Shown here piece after piece: positions 50,797 through 59,104 of a stretch of DNA of 64,000 nucleotides. The first letter of the stretch is position 1; the number at the start of each line of letters is the position of its first letter. Source of the stretch: Streptomyces acidiscabies (GTDB taxonomy: Bacteria > Actinomycetota > Actinomycetes > Streptomycetales > Streptomycetaceae); assembly GCF_020010905.1 (NCBI RefSeq), contig NZ_JAGJBY010000002.1, positions 3,038,001 to 3,102,000 on the forward strand. The letters run 5' to 3'. A program made the position numbers and the translations under genes. Under the pieces are notes generated by a model. That model worked only from the letters and a program-made list of their open reading frames with translations, was not told the DNA's origin and did not search any database.

Positions 50797-52581
50797 TTGT
50801 CGACCGCCATCCTCACCGGCACTCCGGTCCCCGGATCGTCGGTCGAGGCGGATCTGAGGTCCCTGGGGTTCGAGGTCAGGGTTGTCGAGGGCGCCGAAGA
50901 GGCGGAACGGGCCATAGCCGAGTCGCCGTGCGAGGGACGCGTCGCGCTGGTCGACGCCCGGTTCGTGGGGCATGTGCACGCGCTGCGGCTGGCCCTCACC
51001 GACCCCCGGTTCCCGCTGTCCGCCGTACCCGGCGCCGTCACCGCCCGCCCCGACGCCCGCGCCGCCCTGACGCGGGCCCTCGCGCGGGAGACCTCGGCGG
51101 GTGGCCGTACCGCGATAGCCGTCGACAGCGTCGCCGACCGTGTCGTCCAGGCCCTCGACGCGGAGGGCACCCCCCCGCACCGCCCCGCGCTGGGCAGCCT
51201 CGTGGCCGTCGTCCCGCAGGACCCGCAGGCCCGCAACGAGGCGCGGCAGGCGGTCGCCGCCGTCGACGACGAGGCCGTACGCCTCAAGTCCTCCGTGAAG
51301 TCCGGCGACGGCTTCTTCACGACCTTCTTCATCAGCCCATACTCCCGCCACCTCGCCCGCTGGTGTGCGCGCCACGGTCTGACCCCGAACCAGGTCACCA
51401 CCGCCTCCCTGCTCACGGCCCTGATCGCGGCGGGCTGCGCGGCGACCGGCACGCGCGGAGGGTTCGTCGCGGCCGGCCTCCTGCTGATCGTGTCGTTCGT
51501 CCTGGACTGCACGGACGGCCAGCTCGCCCGCTACGCACTCAAGTACTCGACCCTTGGCGCCTGGCTGGACGCGACCTTCGACCGGGCCAAGGAGTACGCG
51601 TACTACGCGGGCCTCGCCCTCGGAGCGGCGCGCGGCGGCGATGACGTCTGGGCCCTGGCGCTCGCCGCGATGGTCCTCCAGAGCGTCCGCCACATGGTCG
51701 ACTTCGCGTACCACGAGGCCGAGGACGACGTCGCGCCCCCCGCGACCGGACCGGTCAAGAAGGTCGGCCTGTCGGTGTGGATACGCCGCATGATCATCCT
51801 GCCGATCGGCGAACGCTGGGCGATGATCGCGGTCCTGACGGCTGTCGCCACCCCCCGCATCACCTTCTACGCCCTGCTGATCGGCTGCGCCTTCGCCGCC
51901 GCGTACACCACGGCCGGCCGCGTCGCCCGCTCGGTCCGCCGCCGCACCCCGAACACGGACCGCTCCGCGCAGGCGCTGGCGGACATGGCGGACAACGGCG
52001 CGCTCGCGACCCTGCTGGCCCCCCTCCTGCGGGGCAGGACCCCGCGCACCGGCCCCCTCAGCGCCGCCCTGGGCGCGGTTCTGGTGGTGGCCGCGAGTGC
52101 CGCGTGGGAGCCGGACCGGTGGACGGTCCTGCTCGCGGGCGTCTACGTCCTGCTCTCCGCCGAGGCGCTCGCCCACCCCCTGAGCGGCTCCCTCGCCTGG
52201 CTGGTCGTCCCCCTCTTCCGCACCGCCGAATACACCACCGTTCTGTTGCTCGCGGCCCAAGCCGACGTGAACGGAGCGCTTCCGGCGGCTTTCGGGCTGG
52301 TGGGTGCCGTCGCCTACCATCACTACGACACGGTGTACCGCATCCGCGGTGGCGCCGGAGCGCCGCCGGCCTGGCTGGTGCGCGCCATCGGGGGGCAGGA
52401 AGGACGGACGCTGCTCGTCTGCGTCCTCGCCGCCCTGCTCGACGGGAAGCCGTTCACGCTCGCGCTCACGGCGCTCGCCGTGGCCGTCGCCCTGCTGGTG
52501 CTCGTCGAGAGCATCCGCTTCTGGGTCGCCGCACACAAGGCCGGCGCCCCTGCCGTACACGACGAAGGAGAACTCGCATGA
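50797..52581 (+). CDS. DUF5941 / CDP-alcohol phosphotransferase multidomain membrane protein
   Basis: The 594-residue protein starts the seven-gene operon. Residues 1 to about 150 form a soluble domain of unknown function (STAILTGTPVPGSSVEADL onward). A CDP-alcohol phosphotransferase domain follows, with the full active-site motif D-x2-D-G-x2-A-R-x8-G-x3-D-x3-D in DCTDGQLARYALKYSTLG and AWLDATFD. About 250 further residues contain several transmembrane helices and the DUF5941 region. It likely transfers an alcohol phosphate from a CDP-alcohol to a lipid or polymer. TTG at 50797 follows AGGGAGTGAG. The stop overlaps the next ATG (ATGA). Confidence 0.85.
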   Translation: MSTAILTGTPVPGSSVEADLRSLGFEVRVVEGAEEAERAIAESPCEGRVALVDARFVGHVHALRLALTDPRFPLSAVPGAVTARPDARAALTRALARETSAGGRTAIAVDSVADRVVQALDAEGTPPHRPALGSLVAVVPQDPQARNEARQAVAAVDDEAVRLKSSVKSGDGFFTTFFISPYSRHLARWCARHGLTPNQVTTASLLTALIAAGCAATGTRGGFVAAGLLLIVSFVLDCTDGQLARYALKYSTLGAWLDATFDRAKEYAYYAGLALGAARGGDDVWALALAAMVLQSVRHMVDFAYHEAEDDVAPPATGPVKKVGLSVWIRRMIILPIGERWAMIAVLTAVATPRITFYALLIGCAFAAAYTTAGRVARSVRRRTPNTDRSAQALADMADNGALATLLAPLLRGRTPRTGPLSAALGAVLVVAASAAWEPDRWTVLLAGVYVLLSAEALAHPLSGSLAWLVVPLFRTAEYTTVLLLAAQADVNGALPAAFGLVGAVAYHHYDTVYRIRGGAGAPPAWLVRAIGGQEGRTLLVCVLAALLDGKPFTLALTALAVAVALLVLVESIRFWVAAHKAGAPAVHDEGELA

Positions 52582-53315
52582 TCGGCCTCGTGCTGGCGGC
52601 CGGCGCCGGCCGGAGACTGCGCCCCTACACCGACACCCTGCCCAAGGCACTGGTGCCGGTGGACGGCGAGACGACCGTCCTCGACCTGACCCTCGGCAAC
52701 TTCGCCGAGATCGGCCTCACCGAGGTCGCGATCATCGTCGGGTACCGCAAGGAGGCCGTGTACGAGCGACAGGCGGAGCTGGAGGCCAAGTACGGCCTGA
52801 AGCTCACCCTCATCGACAACGACAAGGCCGAGGAGTGGAACAACGCCTACTCCCTGTGGTGCGGCCGTGACGCCCTCAAGGACGGGGTGATCCTCGCCAA
52901 CGGCGACACCGTGCACCCGGTCTCCGTCGAGCGGACGCTGCTCGCCGCGCGCGGCGAGGGCAAGCGGATCATCCTCGCGCTGGACACCGTCAAGTCCCTG
53001 GCGGACGAGGAGATGAAGGTCGTCGCCGACCCCGAGAAGGGCGTCAGCAAGATCACCAAGCTGATGGACCCGGCCGAGGCGACCGGCGAGTACATCGGGG
53101 TCACCCTCATCGAGGGCGAGGCGACCGACGACCTCGCCGACGCGCTCAAGACCGTGTGGGAGACCGACCCCCAGCAGTTCTACGAGCACGGCTACCAGGA
53201 GCTGGTCAACCGCGGCTTCCAGATCGACGTGGCGCCCATCGGCGACGTCAAGTGGGTCGAGATCGACAACCACGACGACCTGGCCAAGGGGCGGGAGATC
53301 GCATGCCAGTACTGA
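52578..53315 (+). CDS. LicC-like nucleotidyltransferase (probable CTP:phospho-alcohol cytidylyltransferase)
   Basis: The 245-residue nucleotidyltransferase has the consensus start MIGLVLAAGAGRRLRPYTD, then LPKALVPVDGETTVLDLTL. The LicC-type segment EEWNNAYSLWCGRD and the metal-binding NGDTVHP match phosphocholine cytidylyltransferases better than sugar-nucleotide enzymes. Neighbouring CDP-alcohol phosphotransferases on both sides suggest that it makes the CDP-alcohol donor. The ATG overlaps the DUF5941 stop by 4 bp, and its own 3' end overlaps the dehydrogenase start by 13 bp. Confidence 0.85.
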   Translation: MIGLVLAAGAGRRLRPYTDTLPKALVPVDGETTVLDLTLGNFAEIGLTEVAIIVGYRKEAVYERQAELEAKYGLKLTLIDNDKAEEWNNAYSLWCGRDALKDGVILANGDTVHPVSVERTLLAARGEGKRIILALDTVKSLADEEMKVVADPEKGVSKITKLMDPAEATGEYIGVTLIEGEATDDLADALKTVWETDPQQFYEHGYQELVNRGFQIDVAPIGDVKWVEIDNHDDLAKGREIACQY

Positions 53316-54364
53316 CCCGGCTGATCCCGTCGCCGGTCGTCGTGGACATCCGCGCGGGTGCCCTCGACGACCTGGCGTCGGTGCTCGCCGACGAGCGCAT
53401 CTCGCACTCGGGAAAGCTGGCGGTCGCCGTCAGCCCGGGTTCGGGAGCGCGCCTGCGGGAGCGGCTCCAGCCGAGCCTGCCGGGCGCGAGCTGGTACGAG
53501 GTCGGGGGCGGCACCCTCGACGACGCGATCAGCCTCGCCAACGACATAAAGGCCGGCCACTACGACGCGGTCGTGGGGCTCGGCGGCGGGAAGATCATCG
53601 ACTGCGCGAAGTTCGCCGCCGCGCGCGTCGGGCTGCCGCTGGTCGCCGTCGCCACCAACCTCGCGCACGACGGCCTGTGTTCGCCGGTCGCGACCCTCGA
53701 CAACGACGCGGGGCGCGGCTCGTACGGCGTACCGAACCCGATCGCGGTCGTCATCGACCTCGACCTCGTCCGTGAGGCCCCCGTCCGCTTCGTGCGGTCC
53801 GGGATCGGGGACGCGATCTCCAACATCTCGGCCGTCGCGGACTGGGAGCTGTCCAACCGGGTCAACGGCGAGAAGATCGACGGCCTCGCCGCCGCCATGG
53901 CCCGCCAGGCCGGCGAAGCGGTGCTGCGCCACCCCGGGGGCGTCGGCGACGACGGGTTCCTCCAGGTCCTCGCCGAGGCGCTGGTCCTCACCGGGATCGC
54001 GATGTCCGTCTCCGGCGACTCGCGGCCCTCCTCCGGCGCCTGCCACGAGATCAACCACGCCTTCGACCTGCTGTTCCCCAAGCGTGCCGCGGCACACGGC
54101 GAGCAGTGCGGACTCGGTGCCGCGTTCGCCATGTACCTGCGGGGCGCGCACGAGGAGTCCGCGTACATGGTGGAGGTCCTGCGCCGCCACGGGCTGCCGG
54201 TGCTGCCGGAGGAGATCGGCTTCAGCGTGGACGAGTTCGTCCAGGCCGTCGAGTTCGCCCCGCAGACCCGGCCGGGCCGCTACACGATCCTCGAACACCT
54301 CGACCTCAAGACCGACCAGATCAAGGACGTCTACGCCGACTATGTCAAGGCCATCGGTAGCTGA
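53303..54364 (+). CDS. Iron-containing alcohol dehydrogenase, sn-glycerol-1-phosphate dehydrogenase-like
   Basis: The 353-residue enzyme of the Fe-ADH/glycerol-dehydrogenase fold resembles the AraM/EgsA sn-glycerol-1-phosphate dehydrogenases. It has the nucleotide-binding GLGGGKIIDCAKFAA, the ATNLAHDGLCSP segment with the first metal-ligand Asp, and metal His in GACHEINHAF and AAHGEQCGLG. It could reduce dihydroxyacetone phosphate, or a related keto-phosphate, to the phospho-alcohol activated by the upstream cytidylyltransferase. ATG at 53303 lies inside the end of the upstream gene, giving tight coupling. Confidence 0.87.
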   Translation: MPVLTRLIPSPVVVDIRAGALDDLASVLADERISHSGKLAVAVSPGSGARLRERLQPSLPGASWYEVGGGTLDDAISLANDIKAGHYDAVVGLGGGKIIDCAKFAAARVGLPLVAVATNLAHDGLCSPVATLDNDAGRGSYGVPNPIAVVIDLDLVREAPVRFVRSGIGDAISNISAVADWELSNRVNGEKIDGLAAAMARQAGEAVLRHPGGVGDDGFLQVLAEALVLTGIAMSVSGDSRPSSGACHEINHAFDLLFPKRAAAHGEQCGLGAAFAMYLRGAHEESAYMVEVLRRHGLPVLPEEIGFSVDEFVQAVEFAPQTRPGRYTILEHLDLKTDQIKDVYADYVKAIGS

Positions 54365-55121
54365 ACTCCGGCCGGTAGTCCACCCCGCCGGGGTCAAGGA
54401 CCGCCGCAGCGGCGAGCACTGGATGGGCCGCCTCTACATGCGCGAGGTGTCCCTCAGGATCGACCGCTACCTGGTCAACACCCGCGTCACACCGAACCAG
54501 TTGACGTACCTGATGACGGTCTGCGGCGTCCTGGCCGCACCCGCCCTCCTGGTGCCCGGCATCTGGGGCGCGGTCCTCGGTGTCGTCGCGGTGCAGCTGT
54601 ACCTCCTGCTGGACTGCGTGGACGGCGAGATCGCGCGCTGGCGCAAGCAGTACTCGCTGGCCGGGGTCTACCTGGACCGCGTCGGCGCCTACCTGACCGA
54701 CGCGGCCGTCCTCGTCGGCCTCGGCCTGCGCGCCGCCGACGTGTTCGGGAGCGGCCGTATCGACTGGCTGTGGGCGTTCCTCGGGACGCTCGCCGCGCTC
54801 GGCGCGATCCTGATCAAGGCCGAGACGGACCTGGTCGGGGTGGCCCGGCACCAGAACGGGATGGCGCCGGTGAAGGAGTCGGCGTCCGAGCCGCGCTCCT
54901 CCGGGATGGCGTTCGCCCGCAAGGCCGCCGCCGCGCTCAAGTTCCACCGGCTGATCCTCGGCATCGAGGCGTCCTTGCTGATCCTGGTCCTCGCGGTCGC
55001 CGACCACTACCACGGCGACCTGTTCTGGACCCGCCTCGGCACCGCCGTCCTCGCCGGTATCGCGCTGCTCCAGACGCTGCTGCACCTGGTGTCGGTGCTG
55101 GTCTCCAGCAGGCTGAAGTGA
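54342..55121 (+). CDS. CDP-alcohol phosphotransferase (second in operon)
   Basis: The 259-residue integral membrane enzyme has the complete CDP-alcohol phosphotransferase motif DCVDGEIARWRKQYSLAG followed by VYLDRVGAYLTD. Several transmembrane helices precede and follow it. It joins an alcohol phosphate from CDP-alcohol to another alcohol or a lipid. It overlaps the dehydrogenase by 23 bp and the glycosyltransferase by 4 bp (GTGA). ATG at 54342 is used rather than the long open frame from 53772. Confidence 0.87.
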   Translation: MSRPSVAELRPVVHPAGVKDRRSGEHWMGRLYMREVSLRIDRYLVNTRVTPNQLTYLMTVCGVLAAPALLVPGIWGAVLGVVAVQLYLLLDCVDGEIARWRKQYSLAGVYLDRVGAYLTDAAVLVGLGLRAADVFGSGRIDWLWAFLGTLAALGAILIKAETDLVGVARHQNGMAPVKESASEPRSSGMAFARKAAAALKFHRLILGIEASLLILVLAVADHYHGDLFWTRLGTAVLAGIALLQTLLHLVSVLVSSRLK

Positions 55122-56011
55122 CCACCGTCGAGGCCGGCCCGAAGGTCGGCGCCGTCGTCATCACGATGGGCAACCGCCCCGAGGAACTGCGGGCGCTGCT
55201 CGACTCGGTCGCCAAGCAGGACGGCGACCCGGTCGAGGTGGTCGTGGTCGGCAACGGCTCGCCCGTCCCCGACGTACCCGAGGGCGTGCGCACGGTCGAG
55301 CTGCCGGAGAACCTCGGCATCCCGGGCGGGCGCAACGTCGGCATCGAGGCGTTCGGGCCGAGCGGGCGGGACGTCGACATACTGCTGTTCCTCGACGACG
55401 ACGGCCTGCTGCCGGAGCACGACACCGCCGAGCTGTGCCGCAGGGCGTTCGCCGAGGACGCGCGGCTCGGGATCGTCAGCTTCCGCATCGCCGACCCCGA
55501 GACGGGGGTGACGCAGCGCCGGCACGTGCCGAGGCTGCGGGCCTCCGACCCGATGCGCTCCTCGCGGGTCACGACGTTCCTCGGCGGCGCCAACGCCGTA
55601 CGCACCCAGGTGTTCGCCGAGGTCGGCGGGTTGCCGGACGCGTTCTTCTACGCCCACGAGGAGACCGACCTCGCCTGGCGGGCGCTGGACGCGGGGTGGG
55701 GGATCGACTACCGGTCCGACATGGTGCTGTTCCACCCGACGACGGCGCCCTCGCGGCACGCGGTCTACCACCGGATGGTGGCCCGCAACCGCGTGTGGCT
55801 GGCCCGCCGTAACCTGCCCGCCGTCCTGGTCCCGGTCTACCTCGGGGTGTGGCTGGCGCTGACCCTGGTCCGCCGGCCCTCCATATCCGCGCTGAAGGCG
55901 TGGTTCGGAGGTTTCCGGGAAGGCTGGAGAACCGACTGCGGCCCACGCAGGCCGATGCGGTGGCGTACGGTGTGGCGGCTGACCCGACTGGGCCGTCCGC
56001 CGATCATCTGA
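55118..56011 (+). CDS. Glycosyltransferase family 2
   Basis: The 297-residue GT-A glycosyltransferase has VGAVVITMGNRPEELRALLDSV at the start, the metal-binding DxD-type FLDDDGLLPEH, and the acceptor-side motif FFYAHEETDLAWRALDAGW. A C-terminal hydrophobic stretch (AVLVPVYLGVWLALTLV) suggests membrane attachment. It would add sugars to the polymer made by this operon. GTG at 55118 overlaps the upstream stop by 4 bp. Confidence 0.87.
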   Translation: MTTVEAGPKVGAVVITMGNRPEELRALLDSVAKQDGDPVEVVVVGNGSPVPDVPEGVRTVELPENLGIPGGRNVGIEAFGPSGRDVDILLFLDDDGLLPEHDTAELCRRAFAEDARLGIVSFRIADPETGVTQRRHVPRLRASDPMRSSRVTTFLGGANAVRTQVFAEVGGLPDAFFYAHEETDLAWRALDAGWGIDYRSDMVLFHPTTAPSRHAVYHRMVARNRVWLARRNLPAVLVPVYLGVWLALTLVRRPSISALKAWFGGFREGWRTDCGPRRPMRWRTVWRLTRLGRPPII

Positions 56012-56147
56012 AAAGCTCGTCCCTCAGGCCCGGTCGGCAACGGGAATCCGGCGACAGGGCCTACCAGGTCACCCCCGGCCGCGAGACGGCCCCCGCCTCG
56101 TGCCAGGCCCGCCCAGGCCGCGCATCCCGAGACGAAAGTTTCCGCTT

Positions 56148-57077
56148 GTGAGTGAGAGAACCCATGAAGGCGGCGTCATGACGAGTGAGCCCCCGTCACC
56201 GGACGACGGACTCACGCCGCTCCAGCTCGCCGAGAAGTACGGCCTCGCGGTCAGCGGCGCCCGGCCGGGCCTGCGCGCCTATGTCCGCCAGCTGTGGGGG
56301 CGGCGCCACTTCATCCTGGCCTTCTCCTCGGCGAAGCTGGCCGCGCAGTACAGCCAGGCCAAGCTGGGCCAGCTGTGGCAGGTGGCGACGCCGCTGCTGA
56401 ACGCGGTCGTGTACTTCCTGATCTTCGGGCTCATCCTGAACGCCGGGAAGGGCATGCCGAAGGACGTCTACATCCCGTTCCTCGTCACGGGCATCTTCGT
56501 CTTCACCTTCACGCAGAGCTCGGTCATGTCGGGCGTGCGGGCGATCTCCGGCAACCTCGGCCTGGTGCGCGCGCTGCACTTCCCGCGCGCGTCCCTGCCG
56601 ATCTCCTTCGCGCTCCAGCAGCTCCAGCAGCTGCTGTGGTCGATGCTGGTGCTGTTCCTGGTCGTGATGGCGTTCGGCAGCTACCCGGACCCGTCCTGGG
56701 CGCTGATCGTGCCGGTGCTGGCGCTCCAGTTCCTCTTCAACACCGGCCTCGCCCTGATCTTCGCCCGCGCGGGCGCCAAGACCCCCGACCTCGCGCAGCT
56801 CATGCCGTTCGTGCTGCGGACGTGGATGTACGCGTCGGGCGTCATGTTCTCCATCCCGGTGTACCTCGCGGAGCGGCCCGGCTGGGTCTCCACGGTGCTC
56901 CAGTGGAACCCGACGGCCGTCTACATGGACCTGATGCGTTTCGCCCTGATCGAGGACTACGGCTCGTCCAACCTCCCCGACCACGTCTGGATGGTCGCGG
57001 GCGGCTGGGCCGTCCTGTTCGCCGTCGGCGGCTTCGTGTACTTCTGGCAGGCGGAGGAGAGGTACGGCCGTGGCTGA
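56148..57077 (+). CDS. ABC exporter permease (TagG-like, polysaccharide/teichoic acid)
   Basis: The 309-residue ABC-2-type permease with six transmembrane helices shows FSSAKLAAQYSQAKLGQLWQVATPLLNAVVYFLIFGLIL, typical of TagG/Wzm-like exporters of teichoic acid or O-antigen chains. It lacks its own ATPase, which is the next gene with an 8 bp overlap. GTG at 56148 gives VSERTHEGGVMTSE; the ATG at 56178 with AAGGCGG upstream is an alternative. A 136 bp gap separates it from the glycosyltransferase. Confidence 0.88.
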   Translation: MSERTHEGGVMTSEPPSPDDGLTPLQLAEKYGLAVSGARPGLRAYVRQLWGRRHFILAFSSAKLAAQYSQAKLGQLWQVATPLLNAVVYFLIFGLILNAGKGMPKDVYIPFLVTGIFVFTFTQSSVMSGVRAISGNLGLVRALHFPRASLPISFALQQLQQLLWSMLVLFLVVMAFGSYPDPSWALIVPVLALQFLFNTGLALIFARAGAKTPDLAQLMPFVLRTWMYASGVMFSIPVYLAERPGWVSTVLQWNPTAVYMDLMRFALIEDYGSSNLPDHVWMVAGGWAVLFAVGGFVYFWQAEERYGRG

Positions 57078-57852
57078 GCAGAACCCGAAGGTCCCCACCG
57101 TCATCGCGCAGGACGTGCACATCGTCTACCGCGTCAACGGCGCCAAGGGCGGCAAGGGCAGCGCGACCGCCGCGCTGAGCCGGATCGTCCGGCGGAAGAA
57201 GACCGGCGAGGAGCGCGGCGTCCGCAAGGTCCACGCCGTACGGGGTGTGTCGTTCACCGCGTACCGGGGCGAGGCGATCGGGCTGATCGGCACCAACGGC
57301 TCGGGCAAGTCGACGCTGCTGCGGGCGATCGCCGGGCTGCTGCCGCCGGAGAGCGGCAAGGTGTACACCGACGGGCAGCCCTCGCTGCTCGGCGTCAACG
57401 CGGCCCTGATGAACGACCTGACCGGCGAGCGCAACGTCGTCCTCGGCGGGCTGGCCATGGGCATGTCCCGGGAGCAGGTCAAGGAGCGCTACCAGGAGAT
57501 CGTCGACTTCTCGGGCATCAACGAGAAGGGCGACTTCATCTCGCTGCCGATGCGCACCTATTCCTCCGGGATGGCGGCGCGGCTGCGGTTCTCCATCGCC
57601 GCCGCCAAGGACCACGACGTCCTGATGATCGACGAGGCGCTCGCGACCGGCGACCGCAAGTTCCAGGTGCGCTCCGAGGAACGCATCCGGGAGCTGCGCA
57701 AGCAGGCGGGCACGGTGTTCCTCGTCAGCCACAGCAACAAGTCGATCCGCGACACCTGCGACCGGGTCCTGTGGCTGGAGCGCGGCGAGCTGCGGATGGA
57801 CGGTCCGACGGACGCGGTGATCAAGGAGTACGAGAAGTTCACGGGCAAATAG
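57070..57852 (+). CDS. ABC exporter ATPase (TagH-like)
   Basis: The 260-residue ATPase of a polymer exporter has Walker A GTNGSGKST, the signature YSSGMAARL, Walker B DVLMIDEALATGDRKFQ and the switch VSHSN. The short Lys/Arg-rich insert near residues 35-55 and the DEALATGD motif are typical of TagH/Wzt/RfbE-type subunits. With the permease it exports the product of this operon across the membrane. GTG at 57070. A strong hairpin follows. Confidence 0.9.
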   Translation: MAEQNPKVPTVIAQDVHIVYRVNGAKGGKGSATAALSRIVRRKKTGEERGVRKVHAVRGVSFTAYRGEAIGLIGTNGSGKSTLLRAIAGLLPPESGKVYTDGQPSLLGVNAALMNDLTGERNVVLGGLAMGMSREQVKERYQEIVDFSGINEKGDFISLPMRTYSSGMAARLRFSIAAAKDHDVLMIDEALATGDRKFQVRSEERIRELRKQAGTVFLVSHSNKSIRDTCDRVLWLERGELRMDGPTDAVIKEYEKFTGK

Positions 57853-57867
57853 CCCGCCGGACACCGG

Positions 57868-57895
57868 GGCCCCGTCGGAACCTTCCGGCGGGGCC
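57868..57895 (+). terminator. Hairpin terminator of the surface-polymer operon
   Basis: GGCCCCGTCGGAA pairs with TTCCGGCGGGGCC across a 2 nt loop with one mismatch that pairs as G-U in RNA. It starts 16 nt after the TagH-like stop. Confidence 0.75.
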
Positions 57896-58070
57896 TCGCG
57901 TCTGCAAAAGAAATGTCAACTCGGCGGGCCCCAAGGAATCTTGACGGCAATCGGTGTGTTGTTGTGATCTGCGGGAGACCCCGACGAACCACCGTGCGCT
58001 GTACAACGTAAGCTGTAGCGGTCTCGAATCGCGGCAAGTGGGGCGATAACGTGCGCGGACGACTTCAGCT

Positions 58071-58105
58071 GGACACCGCCGCGCGGGGGTCCGGGCGGCG
58101 TGTCC
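58071..58105 (+). promoter_or_regulatory. Hairpin in the 5' region of the hopanoid operon
   Basis: GGACACCGCC (58071-58080) and GGCGTGTCC (58096-58104) form a stem with one bulge around a G-rich centre. It lies 41 nt upstream of the first leader start codon, in the 293 bp gap after the TagH-like gene. I see no gene from 57896 to 58145. Confidence 0.4.
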
Positions 58106-58145
58106 GAAATAGTGTGTATTGGGTCGGCAGTGTAGAACGGGAGAT

Positions 58146-58214
58146 GTGACGGCAATGGCTACGGAGACCCCCAGGACCGACGCACAGCGTGCCGTCTTGG
58201 GCGGCGGCCGATGA
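58146..58214 (+). CDS. Short leader ORF coupled to hpnC (22 or 19 codons)
   Basis: A small ORF (GTG at 58146 or ATG at 58155) encodes MATETPRTDAQRAVLGGGR and ends in a TGA that overlaps the hpnC ATG as ATGA. GGGAG at 58140-58144 could serve the ATG at 58155. It may be a coupling leader peptide rather than a functional protein; I do not recognise it. Confidence 0.4.
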   Translation: MTAMATETPRTDAQRAVLGGGR

Positions 58215-59104
58215 CCGACACCACCCTCGCGCACGACGCCCGCAGCACGCTCGACAAGGCCGCCGACGAGAATTTCCCCGTCGCCCCCTTCTTCCTCCCC
58301 CGCGCCTGGCGCGACGACCTCATGGCCGTCTACGGCTTCGCGCGCCTCGTCGACGACATCGGCGACGGCGACCTCGCCCCCGGCGGCGCCGACGCCCGCC
58401 ACCTCGGCGTCCCCGACTCGCAGGCCGACGACCGCGTCGCCATGCTCGACGCCTTCGAGACCGACCTGCGCCGCGTCTTCGACGGCACGCCCCGCCACCC
58501 CCTCCTGCTGAACCTCCAGCCCACGGTCCGCCGCCGCGACCTCACCCCCGGGCCCTTCCTGGGCCTGATCGCCGCCAACCGCCAGGACCAGCTGGTCAGC
58601 CGCTACGCGACGTACGACGACCTCCTCGCCTACTGCGAGCTGTCCGCCAACCCGGTGGGCCGCCTGGTCCTCGCCGTCACCGGCACCGCGACCCCCGAGC
58701 GGATCCGCCGCTCCGACGCGATCTGCACCGCCCTCCAGATCGTCGAGCACCTCCAGGACGTCGCCGAGGACCTCGGCCGCGACCGCATCTACCTGCCCGC
58801 CGAGGACATGGACCGCTTCCGTGTCACCGAGACCGACCTTGCGCAGGCGCACGCCGGCGCGTCCCTGCGCGCACTGGTCGCGTTCGAGACGGAACGCGCC
58901 TGTCAACTCCTGAATGAAGGCGCCCCCCTTGTGGGTAGCGTCACCGGCAGGCTCAGACTGCTGCTCGCGGGGTTCGTGGCGGGGGGACGGGCGGCGGCGC
59001 ACGCGATCTCCGCCGTCCGGTACGACGTACTTCCCGGCCCGCCGAGGCCCGGCAAGCTCAGGCTGCTGCGCGAGGTGGGCGTGACCCTGCGAGGAGAGGG
59101 GTGA
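58211..59104 (+). CDS. hpnC: HpnC: squalene synthesis protein (hydroxysqualene synthase)
   Basis: The 297-residue member of the trans-isoprenyl diphosphate synthase head-to-head group has Asp-rich motifs ARLVDDIGDGD and HLQDVAEDLGRDRIYLP. In the HpnCDE route, HpnD makes presqualene diphosphate, HpnC converts it to hydroxysqualene and HpnE reduces that to squalene. It is the first gene of the hopanoid operon; the ATG overlaps a short leader ORF, and the stop overlaps the hpnD GTG (GTGA). Confidence 0.92.
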   Translation: MTDTTLAHDARSTLDKAADENFPVAPFFLPRAWRDDLMAVYGFARLVDDIGDGDLAPGGADARHLGVPDSQADDRVAMLDAFETDLRRVFDGTPRHPLLLNLQPTVRRRDLTPGPFLGLIAANRQDQLVSRYATYDDLLAYCELSANPVGRLVLAVTGTATPERIRRSDAICTALQIVEHLQDVAEDLGRDRIYLPAEDMDRFRVTETDLAQAHAGASLRALVAFETERACQLLNEGAPLVGSVTGRLRLLLAGFVAGGRAAAHAISAVRYDVLPGPPRPGKLRLLREVGVTLRGEG

